DNA of 22,310 nucleotides from Nemertoderma westbladi (taxonomy: Eukaryota; Xenacoelomorpha; Nemertodermatida; Nemertodermatidae), in NCBI GenBank assembly GCA_032718475.1, contig JAUCBJ010003152.1, positions 1 to 22,310 on the forward strand. Direction: 5' to 3'. The notes under the pieces were generated by a model. That model did no database searches, was not told the origin of the DNA, and saw nothing but the letters and a program-made list of their open reading frames with translations. Each line of letters begins with the position of its first letter. Position 1 is the first letter of the stretch. Position numbers and translations under genes: made by a program. Below are positions 1 to 9,339 of this stretch, in pieces.

Positions 1-46
1 GGTACCGTCACTCGGTGTAACGTGATATATACGCAATATATTAGAA

Positions 47-282
47 TACCGGTATGCTTATAATATATAAGTATTATTACAGACTAGATTTGTCACAGAG
101 TACCGGTATAATTTTAGCACAAATATATATATATATAGTAGGCCTATAATGAATACCGGTATACAGCTTACACTTACTGCATGTAAGTATAATTATGAAC
201 TAGAATTAATTACAGAGTACCGGTATGATTTCAGCTCAAATTTATAGAAATAAATATAATAAGCCTATGGTAAGTACCGGTA
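47..282. repeat. Degenerate tandem duplication with regularly spaced TACCGGTA palindromes
   Basis: TACCGGTA occurs at 47, 101, 154, 218 and 275, spaced 53-64 bases apart. The text from about 66 to 162 recurs in altered form at about 183-283 (offset near 119), with CAGAGTACCGGTAT and AGCxCAAAT as shared landmarks. The outer end of the right arm carries the same octamer at 8613, 8668 and 8729, so the motif belongs to the repeat family. Confidence 0.7.
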
Positions 283-1216
283 TGTCAATTATTTTTAGAA
301 TAATTGAATTCCTGAATATTTTAGGGTTACTTAGTTACTTTAACTTACTTTATTACCGTTATTTAAGCAGTAGTCCAACTGATAGTGAGACCTAGTTGTC
401 GTATGGCAGGCCTACTATTTATAAATCGTTGGGTTGATTTATAATATTTATATACCCGTTACATGGGTTTTTGTCAATATTTGAAATAAATGTTATTATT
501 TCTGGGGGAGTCACTACACAGAAGCTGAACGCTCTCAGTGAAGTGCTATTTATTTGACACTAAAACTGATAATTCTAATTTACCTAAGTTACTTAATACT
601 ACAAATTACTTACGATACGGGTGAGATCAATTCTCTAATTAAACACAACAAAATATTACGTACGAAATTTTTAGGGTAATTTTACAGGAAGTCTACAAAC
701 CAGTCCAACAAAGGGTTAGATTTCTGGCTATTACAAAGGACAGGGTACTACGGTATTTAAATAATAAGTAGTAGTAAATATATTGTACTGTCCAGATAGG
801 AAAATACCACCGCCTGACGACCTATAACCGTATCGCTATAGGTACTACGTTATGTATCACGGATTGTTCCTACCCGGAAGCTAATAGAGCTAACGAATGT
901 GCCTATCAACCACTTTACAACACAAATATACTGCCTACACTAATTACTTCGGATAGCACTGTACACTAAACCCTAAATTAGGTACAAGTACCGGTATAAC
1001 AAATAATCAGTAGTTAAATATACTTGAACAGTTAAAAGAACCACGGCATCTGCTGGAGTGACCGAAGCACAAAGTCGTCAGTCTTTACCTACGCCAAGCA
1101 GCCCTGATGTAGTACCGGGGTTAGTTTAACTATAACGGTATGTGTAACAAACACAATTACTGTAGGAATAAACTTGGGGACATGAATGTTGCGAATAATC
1201 GCATAAACTCTGAATA

Positions 1217-1800
1217 ATAAATATTACGCTACCCGCACAGAATACTCAAACAAATACAAACCAAAACGCTGGCAGACTACTATCAAGCCTAAACAAACTA
1301 CAGTATGTGCAGATTCTGAAACTGTTAGTCAGTATGCGTTCTAACACGGTAGTACGACTTACTCTTTAAGAGGGGATTGACCTTACCGCTTATGGCTGCC
1401 CCAACTTACTAACGGCACTTGATCAGACCAGCTCTACACACACAGCAATCCCTTCAGACCCAAAAATAGCCAGACAACAATCCAGCCTACAAATATTTGA
1501 GTAATAACTATTACGGTACCTGAACAGACCACACAAACAAACACAGGCTAAAACACTGGCAGACTACGATCAAGCCTAGATAAACTACAGTATATGCAGA
1601 CTCTGAAACTGTTAGTTAGTATGCGTTCTAACACGGTAGTACGACTTATTCTTTAAGAGGGGATTGACCTTACCGCATATGGCTGCCCCAACTTACTAAC
1701 GGCACTTTATCAGACAAACTCTACACACGCCGTAATCTCTCCAAACTCAACAACAGTCAGACAGCAGCTCAGCCTACAATTATCTGAACAATCTGAGCAG
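1217..1800. repeat. ~287-bp tandem duplication inside the left arm
   Basis: Two adjacent copies, near-identical over much of their length, are offset by 287 bases. GGCAGACTAC begins at 1271 and again at 1558. Both copies then share the blocks around GTTCTAACACGGTAGTACG and GAGGGGATTGACCTTACCGC. The right arm has this segment only once (about 7380-7670), so the duplication arose in the left copy or was lost from the right one. Exact ends were judged by eye. Confidence 0.8.
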
Positions 1801-2040
1801 ACTTACACGTCTTCAGCTCAATATTAACTTACTAGGAAATAAAACCGACAGAAATAAGTAAGCTCCAAAAGAAACAAGGGGTGTACAGTCCCTAATCTCT
1901 TAGACAGCCTACCGGTATACAATAATCAAAATCGAATAATACTAAATGTACTTGTACAGCAGTACCGGTACCGGTGATGACAGTTAGGCCTACTGACCTA
2001 CAAAGTACCGGTTCAGTTTTACCGGTCACTACGGTATTTT

Positions 2041-2171
2041 GCAACCTTATTGCCTACTGCAATAAGATTTTAAACTGTTACTGTTCGACAGAACAGTATT
2101 AAACTGTATTTAATGCCTACACTTGCAACCTTATTGCCTACTGCAATAAGATTATAAACTGTTACTGTTCG
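2041..2171. repeat. Duplicated stem-loop block (84-bp offset)
   Basis: A ~47-base block at 2041-2087 recurs at 2125-2171. Each copy has the perfect 8-bp hairpin CTTATTGC-ctact-GCAATAAG followed by AAACTGTTACTGTTCG. The right arm has a single related hairpin near 7137-7160, where the stem includes AATAAA on the minus strand. The hairpin may form part of the transcript 3'-end signal of the element, but this is inferred only from position and the AATAAA-like stem. Confidence 0.7.
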
Positions 2172-2179
2172 CGCTTTTG

Positions 2180-3260
2180 AAGACCTTTAGCAGTTTAACC
2201 TGCCAAAATTTATATGTCTTCTAGTTAATTAAAACCACTTTAGCATACGACAATATTTTATGCTAATACGCAAAACATTAGCCGAAGTCAGCCCATGCGC
2301 GATCATTCACCCGATGGATCTACACCCGGGAGACTGAATTCGGATGCTTGAATTGTATTATTACAGTGTAAGGTTGCAGTGTATACCTAATGTATTATTC
2401 GATAGATCGTTAATAATTAATCTCTGACAGATATTATTGGCTTTCGGGAAATATTAACAGTTCCTTTAGGACGTGGCGCTTTATCTATTTAAACAGAACT
2501 AGGACTTATACTAAACGCAACGATACTGCTTATGATTAAAGTATAAAGCGTATTCTTTAGGAAATACTTTGTTACCAATCACAATCATACACACTATTCT
2601 GCCGACCGTCAGTATATTTGATCACACATAAAGAGAGCAGCAATTGACTCACGTAGGGTCTGCTAAATAACATTGGATTCAATACACACCACATTAATAT
2701 AAATCGCAATTGTTATGTATAGCCGGTCTCTCTAACCTGTAGTGTATCAAGAAAATTGGGAATTTGGGTGATTTATCCGTATTATCCAAATAGCAATATT
2801 TCCATCAACAAATAGGTACAATTAATAACTGATGGTAAAATAACAGTACAAACAATATGATTAATGCAATTAAATTAAGTGAGTTAAGTGAGTTTCATTA
2901 GATTGATTAATTAGGTAACAGTTTATACTTTCGATAATTCAAGCAGTTTACTAGAGTTCTTCCCAAAAAGCCGGTGTTTCTGGCTTAGACAGCAATAACA
3001 ACAAAGTATCAAGTAAAAAACAGTAAGACTGAACACTCTCCTTATGATCGACTAAAAAGCTACACGTCGACAGGAAAAATCGCTCTGATTGGCTCAAGCC
3101 AAACAAAGAACCATACATCCAATGGCTGTTTCCATGTCAGCAACCAGCTGTTAGATGTCGTAATATGAATCATCACGGCTAAGCTGTGAAAGGTAGTTGG
3201 TGCATTACAGGTTTTTTGCCTTACCATGTCCGCCAAAACACGTATATAGCAGAATTACTT
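2180..3260. other. Inner part of the left arm: noncoding, promoter-like elements possible
   Basis: No ORF is credible. The block shared with the other arm includes an inverted CCAAT box (CTGATTGGCT, 3085-3094) about 300 bases before the gag start, and a TATATATA run at 3308-3315 about 80 bases before it. The corresponding place in the right arm reads CTATTTTAGA. These could be promoter elements, but only the CCAAT-like block is visibly shared between copies. Confidence 0.35.
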
Positions 3261-3391
3261 TTATGTCCGTTAAAACACCTGTAAAGGTACCTTGCGGGCG
3301 AGGGGAATATATATACAGTCAGAGAACCCTTTTAGAGTATTCCAGCGCCTGGGGGGAACTGGCCAGCAAAGGCAAACGTATCAGTTATCCC

Positions 3392-3508
3392 ACAAAAGCT
3401 TTTACAGAAGACGATGTCGTCCAGGTACCGGTATTGCTCAATCTCGATCTTTGTAGGTCGCCTGGCATTGATGTTGATCAACTATTATTTTTATGGGTTC
3501 GATCGTAG
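3392..3508 (+). pseudogene. Remnant of a gag start at the inner end of the left arm
   Basis: The 15-base CAAAAGCTTTTACAG at 3393-3407 matches the start of the minus-strand gag at 5976-5990, in the same reading phase (K-A-F-T). The ATG seen in the right copy (MSAKAFT) is altered here by a base change and a one-base loss, so the start is gone. The frame itself stays open from an upstream ATG at 3262 to the stop at 3508, but similarity to the right-copy gag fades within about 10 codons. It is best read as a truncated, dead 5' end of the same gag as the one facing it. Confidence 0.5.
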
Positions 3509-3589
3509 CCCCATAGTCGCACCCTGGTGTTATCGCTTTGATTCCATACCTTCCCGCCCTCATCTTCATGACCTCGTTTTTACTTGAGA

Positions 3590-3690
3590 TCATAGTCACC
3601 GCATTTTACTTGGCCTGGTTTGTAATCCTATCTTCTCGGCCACCCAACTCTCCGTTAGCGTGATCGCTGCTCATCTATCGACCAACATTA
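3590..3690 (-). pseudogene. Start of a retroviral-type aspartic protease, active site broken
   Basis: In phase with the gag above it, the minus strand reads TLMLVDR, then TGA, then AAITLTESWVAEKIGL. BEL/Pao proteases have a LVDSGA-type active site followed by an I-x-L/F hydrophobic stretch, so the Asp is retained but the following Ser-Gly is replaced by Arg-stop. Continuation beyond about 3590 has several stops and no recognisable protease C-terminus or pol. The fragment marks the gag-pro junction of this element and shows that the element is cut shortly after it. Confidence 0.55.
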
Positions 3691-5092
3691 GTGTTGTAAC
3701 CGATAGCCCGTTCTCTCCTATTATCCTCACTGGTACTACTCCGAGTAGTACTGTTCTCTTCCTCCTTACTCCCGTGGTGCTTGTCGCCATTGTCTGGCCT
3801 CCAGTTCCATCAGTCTCGGTATATTTGATCGGTGGTTCTTGACATTCATCCTTTCTGTGTCCTCCTACCGCACATCGATGATATAGTCCATTCTTACCAG
3901 TGTAGGCTATCCGATCTTGTTTAAGTAACGCCTGCCAATTCTTACAGTCTATGGTCTTATGAGTCCCGTTTCTATGCAATTGACATTTGTAATCGGGGTT
4001 GTAGCATTCCTCATATAGCGCTTCACGTATTGCGCTTAGATTCATATCTAGTGGTTTGGTGTTTTGGTTGCTTGGACTCAGCCTACTGGGGGTATTGGGT
4101 TTGTATCTATTGGTGTTGTTACTTTGTTTCTGTCCCTGCCACGATGTGGCTCTACTCCCAGGGCTCTGTGGACTTGTAGTCCCCTGTGTGGCCGCATGCG
4201 GTAGCGACTGCCTCACTTTCGGAAATGCATCCACCGGACTATGTTCCGGTTTAGGTCGGCTGCATTCCGCTTTCGGTACCTTACCGAGACTTTCCTCACT
4301 ATAAACTGGATCCGTTATTAACTCCGCCTCATAGTTACGGAAGTTCGACATCTCCTCCAACCCTGGCTCTGCACCTTTCTTCTCTCATGTGGAGAAAGTG
4401 ATCTTTCTCCATTTGTTCCTTAACCAAATCGGTAGTGCCTGCGCTATCATGGTGATGTTGTTCGATGCATTGAGTTTGTAAGTTGCATCCACTATTAGTG
4501 CTTTTTCTACTTTGTTAGCGAAAGTCTTGATGCTAACGGGGTTATCTGCGAGTCCGCCTGATGTTATTCACCTTAAGGTTTGTTGGATAATCTTCGCAGG
4601 ATGGCCAAATTCCCTGTCCACGGCTCTCCATGCGGTCGTGAATCCTCCTTCAATACCTTGGTATTGCCTCACGATGTTGTAGGCTGGCACCCTTGTATAG
4701 ACTTGTAGATATTTAAGGCACTCCATCTGTGTGAGATTTTTCGTCAAAATCTCGTTGCTGTACATCCTCCGGAACTGTAGATATTCTTCCGGCTTGCTAC
4801 CATCAAACTTAAAAGGCTCCACAGGTGGCAGCTCAATTCTAGTTTTCAGCGTGTCAGTGAGTGTTGCAATTCCCATCGCTTGAACTTCCACCGCGAACGA
4901 CGGCAGGGATGCAGGCTCCCTCAATGTTGGCTGTGCTTCGCCTCTTGGGTTCATCGACTTTCCCTGAGTGGGATATATCATCGGGGGTAGCGGTCCCCTC
5001 CATATCTCTGTATCACACGATCTATTTGGATCTGAGGGGGTCGGGGTTTTAATTTTGGTTGTGCGTATTGCGGATACAGTAATGGGGGAATG
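3671..5092 (-). pseudogene. gag: BEL/Pao gag core: DUF1759-type region and two zinc knuckles, with two stops
   Basis: One minus-strand frame runs from 5092 to 3671, broken only by TGA at 4568-4570 and 4385-4387. The first part (4981-4571) carries the FKFDGSKPEEYLQFRRMY stretch and the L-K-Y-L segment typical of DUF1759 in BEL/Pao gag, the structural protein that packages the element RNA in cytoplasmic particles. After a Pro/Ser/Gln-rich linker come two zinc-knuckle-like motifs near 3865-4005. In both, one cysteine is lost: the first reads C-x2-H-x4-H-x4-C and the second Y-x2-C-x4-H-x4-C. An aspartic protease start follows in phase. The reading frame is lost upstream at the poly-G tract. Gag identity is fairly certain; the element is clearly dead. 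Confidence 0.8.
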
Positions 5093-5101
5093 TCACCCTG
5101 T

Positions 5102-5120
5102 CCCCCCCCCCCCCCCCCCC
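5102..5120. repeat. Poly-C tract of 19 (poly-G on the coding strand of gag)
   Basis: An uninterrupted run of 19 C. It lies inside the minus-strand gag pseudogene, exactly where the open frame of the gag core ends (TGA at 5093-5095) and must change phase to join the N-terminal part. Slippage here is a simple cause of the frameshift. The length may also be a sequencing or assembly artefact. Confidence 0.95.
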
Positions 5121-5997
5121 ACCGATGTTATATTTGGTACTGGGGTAGATGTCATTATATTGGGGCCCATACACCTATCTGCAATACCCCCTTTCCCCTG
5201 GGTATGTATTATATCCCTGCATAATACAGTCCTACTGGTGTGCAGGTACGGGTATAGGCCTACCAGGTTCCTGCCTACTCACCAGTATGTAAGTTGTGAC
5301 CTCCGGGTCCAATCCCAGCATTCGCGCTACCCTATCACCTACACTATCTCTCCCAGCATGGCCTATAGTGTGCAGTAAGGCCTACAGTATATCCTGCAGT
5401 CTGCCTGTGTCCCTCCGGATCGAAGTTTAGTTTTCTCGAATATTCCGAGAACTCCTCCCCATGACTACCATATCGTCGATCAGTAGCTACGTTCCGACAG
5501 GAAGTTTCTCTCCGATCCCTTCCTCTATCTTCCTCCTTGTACCAGTACACTCTGTACCCCTCACCCGGTGTGTGATATTTCGCCAGGTTGTGTTTCTCCG
5601 GGTCGACGGCAATCTCCCGAAGTACGACCCCACTGGATCTCTCCCTCTAATTCGACTATAGACGGTTCGCTGTCCATCTGGTCTCGATGTCTCTGGTTGC
5701 CCATAGCAACATTTCCTCCTTCGGTGTTATATCCTCCTTCATGAGGTCTCATCGTATCGACCTCCCAATGAACTCTACTGTTCTCCTCCCATCCTCCGAG
5801 TGGGCTCGAAGTTTTCTCGTTTGGCCGCTTACGGCACCAACATCCCTCCCTCTACCCGGTTGTATGGTCTCGCGGATATTCGTTGCCCTTCTATTATCCT
5901 CCGTCGTCGGGTGCCACGGTTCACTTAACTCACCGCGCGCATTATCCGCCGACGCTCGTGGGGCTTCTACTGCCCCTGTAAAAGCTTTTGCGGACAT
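5121..5997 (-). pseudogene. Degraded N-terminal part of the minus-strand gag
   Basis: An ATG at 5997 (MSAKAFTGAVEAP) opens an 82-codon frame rich in Arg, Glu and Gly. Overlapping and adjacent minus-strand frames (5752-5561, 5550-5344, then 5380-5260 containing DSVGDRVARMLGLDPEV) keep the same charged, hydrophilic character, as expected of one coding region broken by several frameshifts. No known domain was recognised. It sits directly upstream of the DUF1759-type gag core on the same strand and directly downstream of the right arm, so it is probably the gag N-terminus. Evidence that it is coding is composition and position only. Confidence 0.45.
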
Positions 5998-8780
5998 AAC
6001 AAGTCATTTTTACGAAATGCGCAGAATACTCTAAAATAGCCCTAAAATTGTTCAACTACGCCTCGGACAGAAATTAGAACCGAGATGACGAAATCTGTCA
6101 GCTGATTCTTTATGTATGTGGAGATTTCTTTGTTCAAGCTTATTCAGCCAATCAGAGCAATCTTCCTAGTTATATCAGTAGAGACCTACCTGAGAAAACT
6201 AGCACATGCGCATTTAGTTATCGTTTTTCTGAGAATTAGATTCCTCTCAGAATTCTGTACTAAGTACGGTCGTTTCAGACTTTGGCCCAAGAACATCTGA
6301 TGGCCTTAGTTATAAGAACGTAAATCTATTAACGAACAAACCACATCGGCATATCTGGTCATACACTTGTCATACTGGAACACTGGACTTCATGAACACA
6401 TACTGACTGTTCACCACACTGTTTTAATTCTGTTTTATATTGTGTTAATTGCTGTTTATATTAATGGATGTTATATTTGAAGAATACCGATAAATAATCG
6501 TAAACCCCCTCAATCTTCTTGATTACTGAGGTAAGCGGAGGAAGAGTTTACCGGTAGCAACTGTGACTCAAATTATAGTGGTTTTTGTGTGAATTAAATG
6601 TTATTTCATAATCCCTACGTGTGTCAGTTGCAATCGTCCTTATATATGATCAAAATCAGTGACTGTCGGCAAATTAGTGTGAATTAGTGTAAATTAGTGT
6701 GAAGTAGTGTGAAGTCGTGTGAAGTCGTGTGAAGGTTAATAAAGCATCTCCTAAAGAATGCGCTATTTACGAAACTCTGTGGCCATCTAGTTGTGATTAG
6801 TGTAAGTCATCACTCTGTTTTTATACTTAAAGCGCCACGTCCCAAAGGAAATGTTAATATTTCCCCGAAAGTAAATATAGTTGTCAGAGATTATATAGTA
6901 GCGATCAATCGAATAATACAAGTAGCCTACACCGCAATAACTTCCTCTGGAACCCGAATCCAGTCTCCCGCACCGTGGGTTATACGCCGCGCACGGACTG
7001 GCTTCGGCAGATGTAAATTCAGTACACCAGGTAATTGGTACGGGCAAAGTCGATTCATAATCAAAAGGACATTTAAAATTGGCAGGTTAAACTGCTAAAG
7101 GGCTAAAAGCACGAACATTAATAGATTTTGATTCTTTATTGCTCAGTAGACAATAAACCCAAAACGTACCGGTAGGATGGTAGACTGTAGGCCTAGTAAC
7201 CCGAACCGGTACTTACCCAGTATTATTTGATTGTGATAATTATATACCGGTAGGTCTTAATATTTAATCAGGGACTGCAGCCCTGGTTTTTATTAGGATT
7301 TTACTTATTTCTGTCAGTTTTATTTATCTGTAAGTGTAATATTGAGCAGAAGGCGTGTAAGCCTGCTCAGATTGAATAAATAATTTGTAGGCCGGATTGT
7401 TGTCTAACTGTTGTTAGGTCTGAGGCGATTGCAGTGTATGTAGAGTGTCTGTCCGATAAAGTGCTAGTTAGGAAGGTGGAGGCATCCAGTGCTGTAAGGT
7501 AAATCCCTCACGAAAGAATAAGTTGTACTACATAGTTGGAACACTTACTAACTAACCATTTCGGAGATTACATATACTGTAGCTTATTTAGGCTTGACAG
7601 AAGTCTTCCAGCATTTTGTCTGTCTGCCAGCCTGTGTTTTATTTGTATAGTCTGTACGATACGGGTAGCGTAATATTTATTATTCAGAGTTTATGCAAGT
7701 ATTTGCAACCTTCATCTCCCCAAGTTTATTCCTTACAGTAATTATGCTTATTATGCAGACCGTTATAGTTAAATTAACCCCGGTACTACTTCAGGACTGC
7801 TTGGCGTAGGACAGACTGGTGATTTTGTGCTCCGTTCACTCCAGCAGATACCGTGGTTCTTTTGGCTGTTCACGTATATTTAACTGCTGGTTATATGTTG
7901 TATAAGTACTTGTACCTAATTTAGGGTTTAGAGTACAGTGCTTTCCTGAAAGTTATTTAGTGTGTAGGCAGTATATTTGTATTGTAACGTGGTTAATAGG
8001 TCCGTTAGCTCAGGTTGGCTTCAATAATTCACCTCTAGGTTTAGGACACTCCAGGTACATATCGTAGTGCTTATAGTTTAAGACTATAAGCTGTCAGACG
8101 GTGGTATTTCCTTATCTGGACAACGCAACATACTTAATACTACTTTATTGGTTTCAAATACTGTAATTTCCTGTCAGTTTGTAAGAACCAGAAATTCTAA
8201 CGCCTTGTTAGTCTGGTTCGTAAATTTATTGTTAAATTACCCTAAAAAATTGTACGTGTAACTTGTTTATTGTTTATTTAGAGATTGTGTAATCTCAACC
8301 CGATACGTAAGTAATTTGTAGTGATAAGTAACTTAGTTAAGTAGAATTATCAGTATTAGTGTCTAACAAGTAGCACTCCACTGAGAGCGTTCAGCCTCTG
8401 TGTAGTGACTTCTTATACAGAAACAATAACATTTATTTCAAATATTGTCAAAACCCATTACAGGTATATATATATACATTTACAAATTAGTAGGCCTGTT
8501 ATATATCAATTAGGTCTCAATATCAGTTGAACTACTGCTTAAAATCAGTAATAAAGTAAAGGGAAGTAATCCCTAAAATTCAGAAAATGAGTTATTATTA
8601 AATAATTGACATTACCGGTAGTTACGGTAAGCTTATTATATATATAATAAATTAGGCTAAACTTATATACCGGTATTCTGTGACTGATCCTAGTCTGTAA
8701 TAATACTGATATATATACTATAGGTGTATACCGGTATTCTAATATTAGATATATACCACGTTATATTGAATAGCGATATC
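5976..8780. repeat. Right arm of the ~3-kb inverted repeat (noncoding, LTR/leader-like)
   Basis: The reverse complement of this stretch follows 1-3410 in order. On the minus strand its inner end leads into the gag ATG at 5997. Shared landmarks in order from the outer end are the TACCGGTA octamers, the GCTGAACGCTCTCAGTG block (8381-8402), a CTCTGAATAATAAATATTACGCTACCCG block near 7660-7695, an AATAAA-bearing hairpin near 7140, GGACGTGGCGCTTTA (6826-6840) and CTGATTGGCT (6149-6158 region). It lacks the 287-bp and 84-bp duplications of the left arm but has a 10-bp tandem repeat that the left arm lacks. The short ORFs within it are not coding. Confidence 0.8.
6671..6730. repeat. Six 10-bp tandem units (RAANTMGTGT type)
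   Basis: Units read AAATTAGTGT, GAATTAGTGT, AAATTAGTGT, GAAGTAGTGT, GAAGTCGTGT, GAAGTCGTGT, followed by GAAGG. Both ends of the array are flanked by sequence shared with the left arm, which lacks the array itself (left about 2575-2600). It is therefore a local expansion specific to this copy. Confidence 0.9.
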
Positions 8781-8871
8781 AGTAACTACTAGACGGACAG
8801 TTGATACTGATTTCCCCTAGACTTTCTTTAACTGTCATTATAGTAGTAGGTATTCAACTGTTAAATAAATT

Positions 8872-9339
8872 ATGTCTGACACAAAACAAACACTGTCAGA
8901 TAGTCTCTTAGAAAGAACGATCTGTGACCCAGATCAAAGTATGGAACATCCTAGACCGAAGTATAAGTCCCCTCCTACTGTAAGAAAGGTTATCCCTACA
9001 GTAGTGGTATCGGACCCTAGGCTAGTAAAGCACCATAGGTCTATTATAGGCACTAGGGCTCAAGTTAAGCGAGACCAAGCTATGGCTGCAAAACAACAAC
9101 AGTTCCCAAACCAAGAACTTATTTCTCAACTGCGTAGTAACTCTAGTTCCGACACCGAAGAGTTAACGCCCGAGATCGGAACAAGGATGGAAGAAGCGGT
9201 TTATCCAGACCCACTTCTAATTCTTCCTGGGGCAGTACTCAGTAGAGTACTTATAGCTGTAGCAGAACATCAAGCGGATTGGATGAGAAATAAGAGATCG
9301 ACCAGGACAGTTATACAGGATACCCGATGGAAGAACTAA
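8872..9339 (+). CDS. N-terminal ORF of the plus-strand element, 155 residues, function unknown
   Basis: An ATG at 8872 begins about 90 bases beyond the outer end of the right arm. The product is hydrophilic, with many Lys/Arg and Ser/Thr residues, a Gln stretch near residue 77, and no membrane segment, signal peptide or recognised domain. The stop at 9337-9339 overlaps the ATG of the next ORF (9327) by 13 bases in the -1 frame. It probably forms the first part of an extended gag region, either as a separate small protein or joined to the next frame by a frameshift. No start-site signal decides between these. Expression is unproven, and the downstream frames of the same element carry stops. 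Confidence 0.5.
   Translation: MSDTKQTLSDSLLERTICDPDQSMEHPRPKYKSPPTVRKVIPTVVVSDPRLVKHHRSIIGTRAQVKRDQAMAAKQQQFPNQELISQLRSNSSSDTEELTPEIGTRMEEAVYPDPLLILPGAVLSRVLIAVAEHQADWMRNKRSTRTVIQDTRWKN

Larger units (their letters stand above)
1..3410. repeat. Left arm of a ~3-kb inverted repeat (noncoding, LTR/leader-like)
   Basis: This AT-rich stretch has no convincing ORF and matches the reverse complement of about 5976-8780 along its whole length, with many indels. Anchors that can be read directly are 519-540 against 8381-8402, the CTGATTGGCT block at 3085-3094 against 6146-6155, and a perfect 15-base match at 3393-3407 against 5976-5990. The match begins at the first bases of the window, so the arm probably extends further left. 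Its inner end reads into a gag start, which suggests it is the 5' region (LTR plus leader) of a retroelement read on the plus strand. An outward-reading LTR is the alternative. Three internal duplications described separately lengthen this arm relative to the right one. Confidence 0.8.

Noticed and set aside
3400-3450. YLDDIV on the minus strand, resembling an RT catalytic motif
   Set aside because: No RT-like sequence flanks it, stops are close by, and the bases are explained as the antisense of the left gag remnant.
6787-7098. Overlapping short ORFs on both strands (86 and 101 codons)
   Set aside because: They lie within the right repeat arm. The matching part of the left arm is not open, so they are chance frames.
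1-8780. Inverted repeat as terminal inverted repeats of a DNA transposon
   Set aside because: No transposase lies between the arms; the interior is retroelement gag and protease. The outer left end is outside the window, so this is rejected only provisionally.
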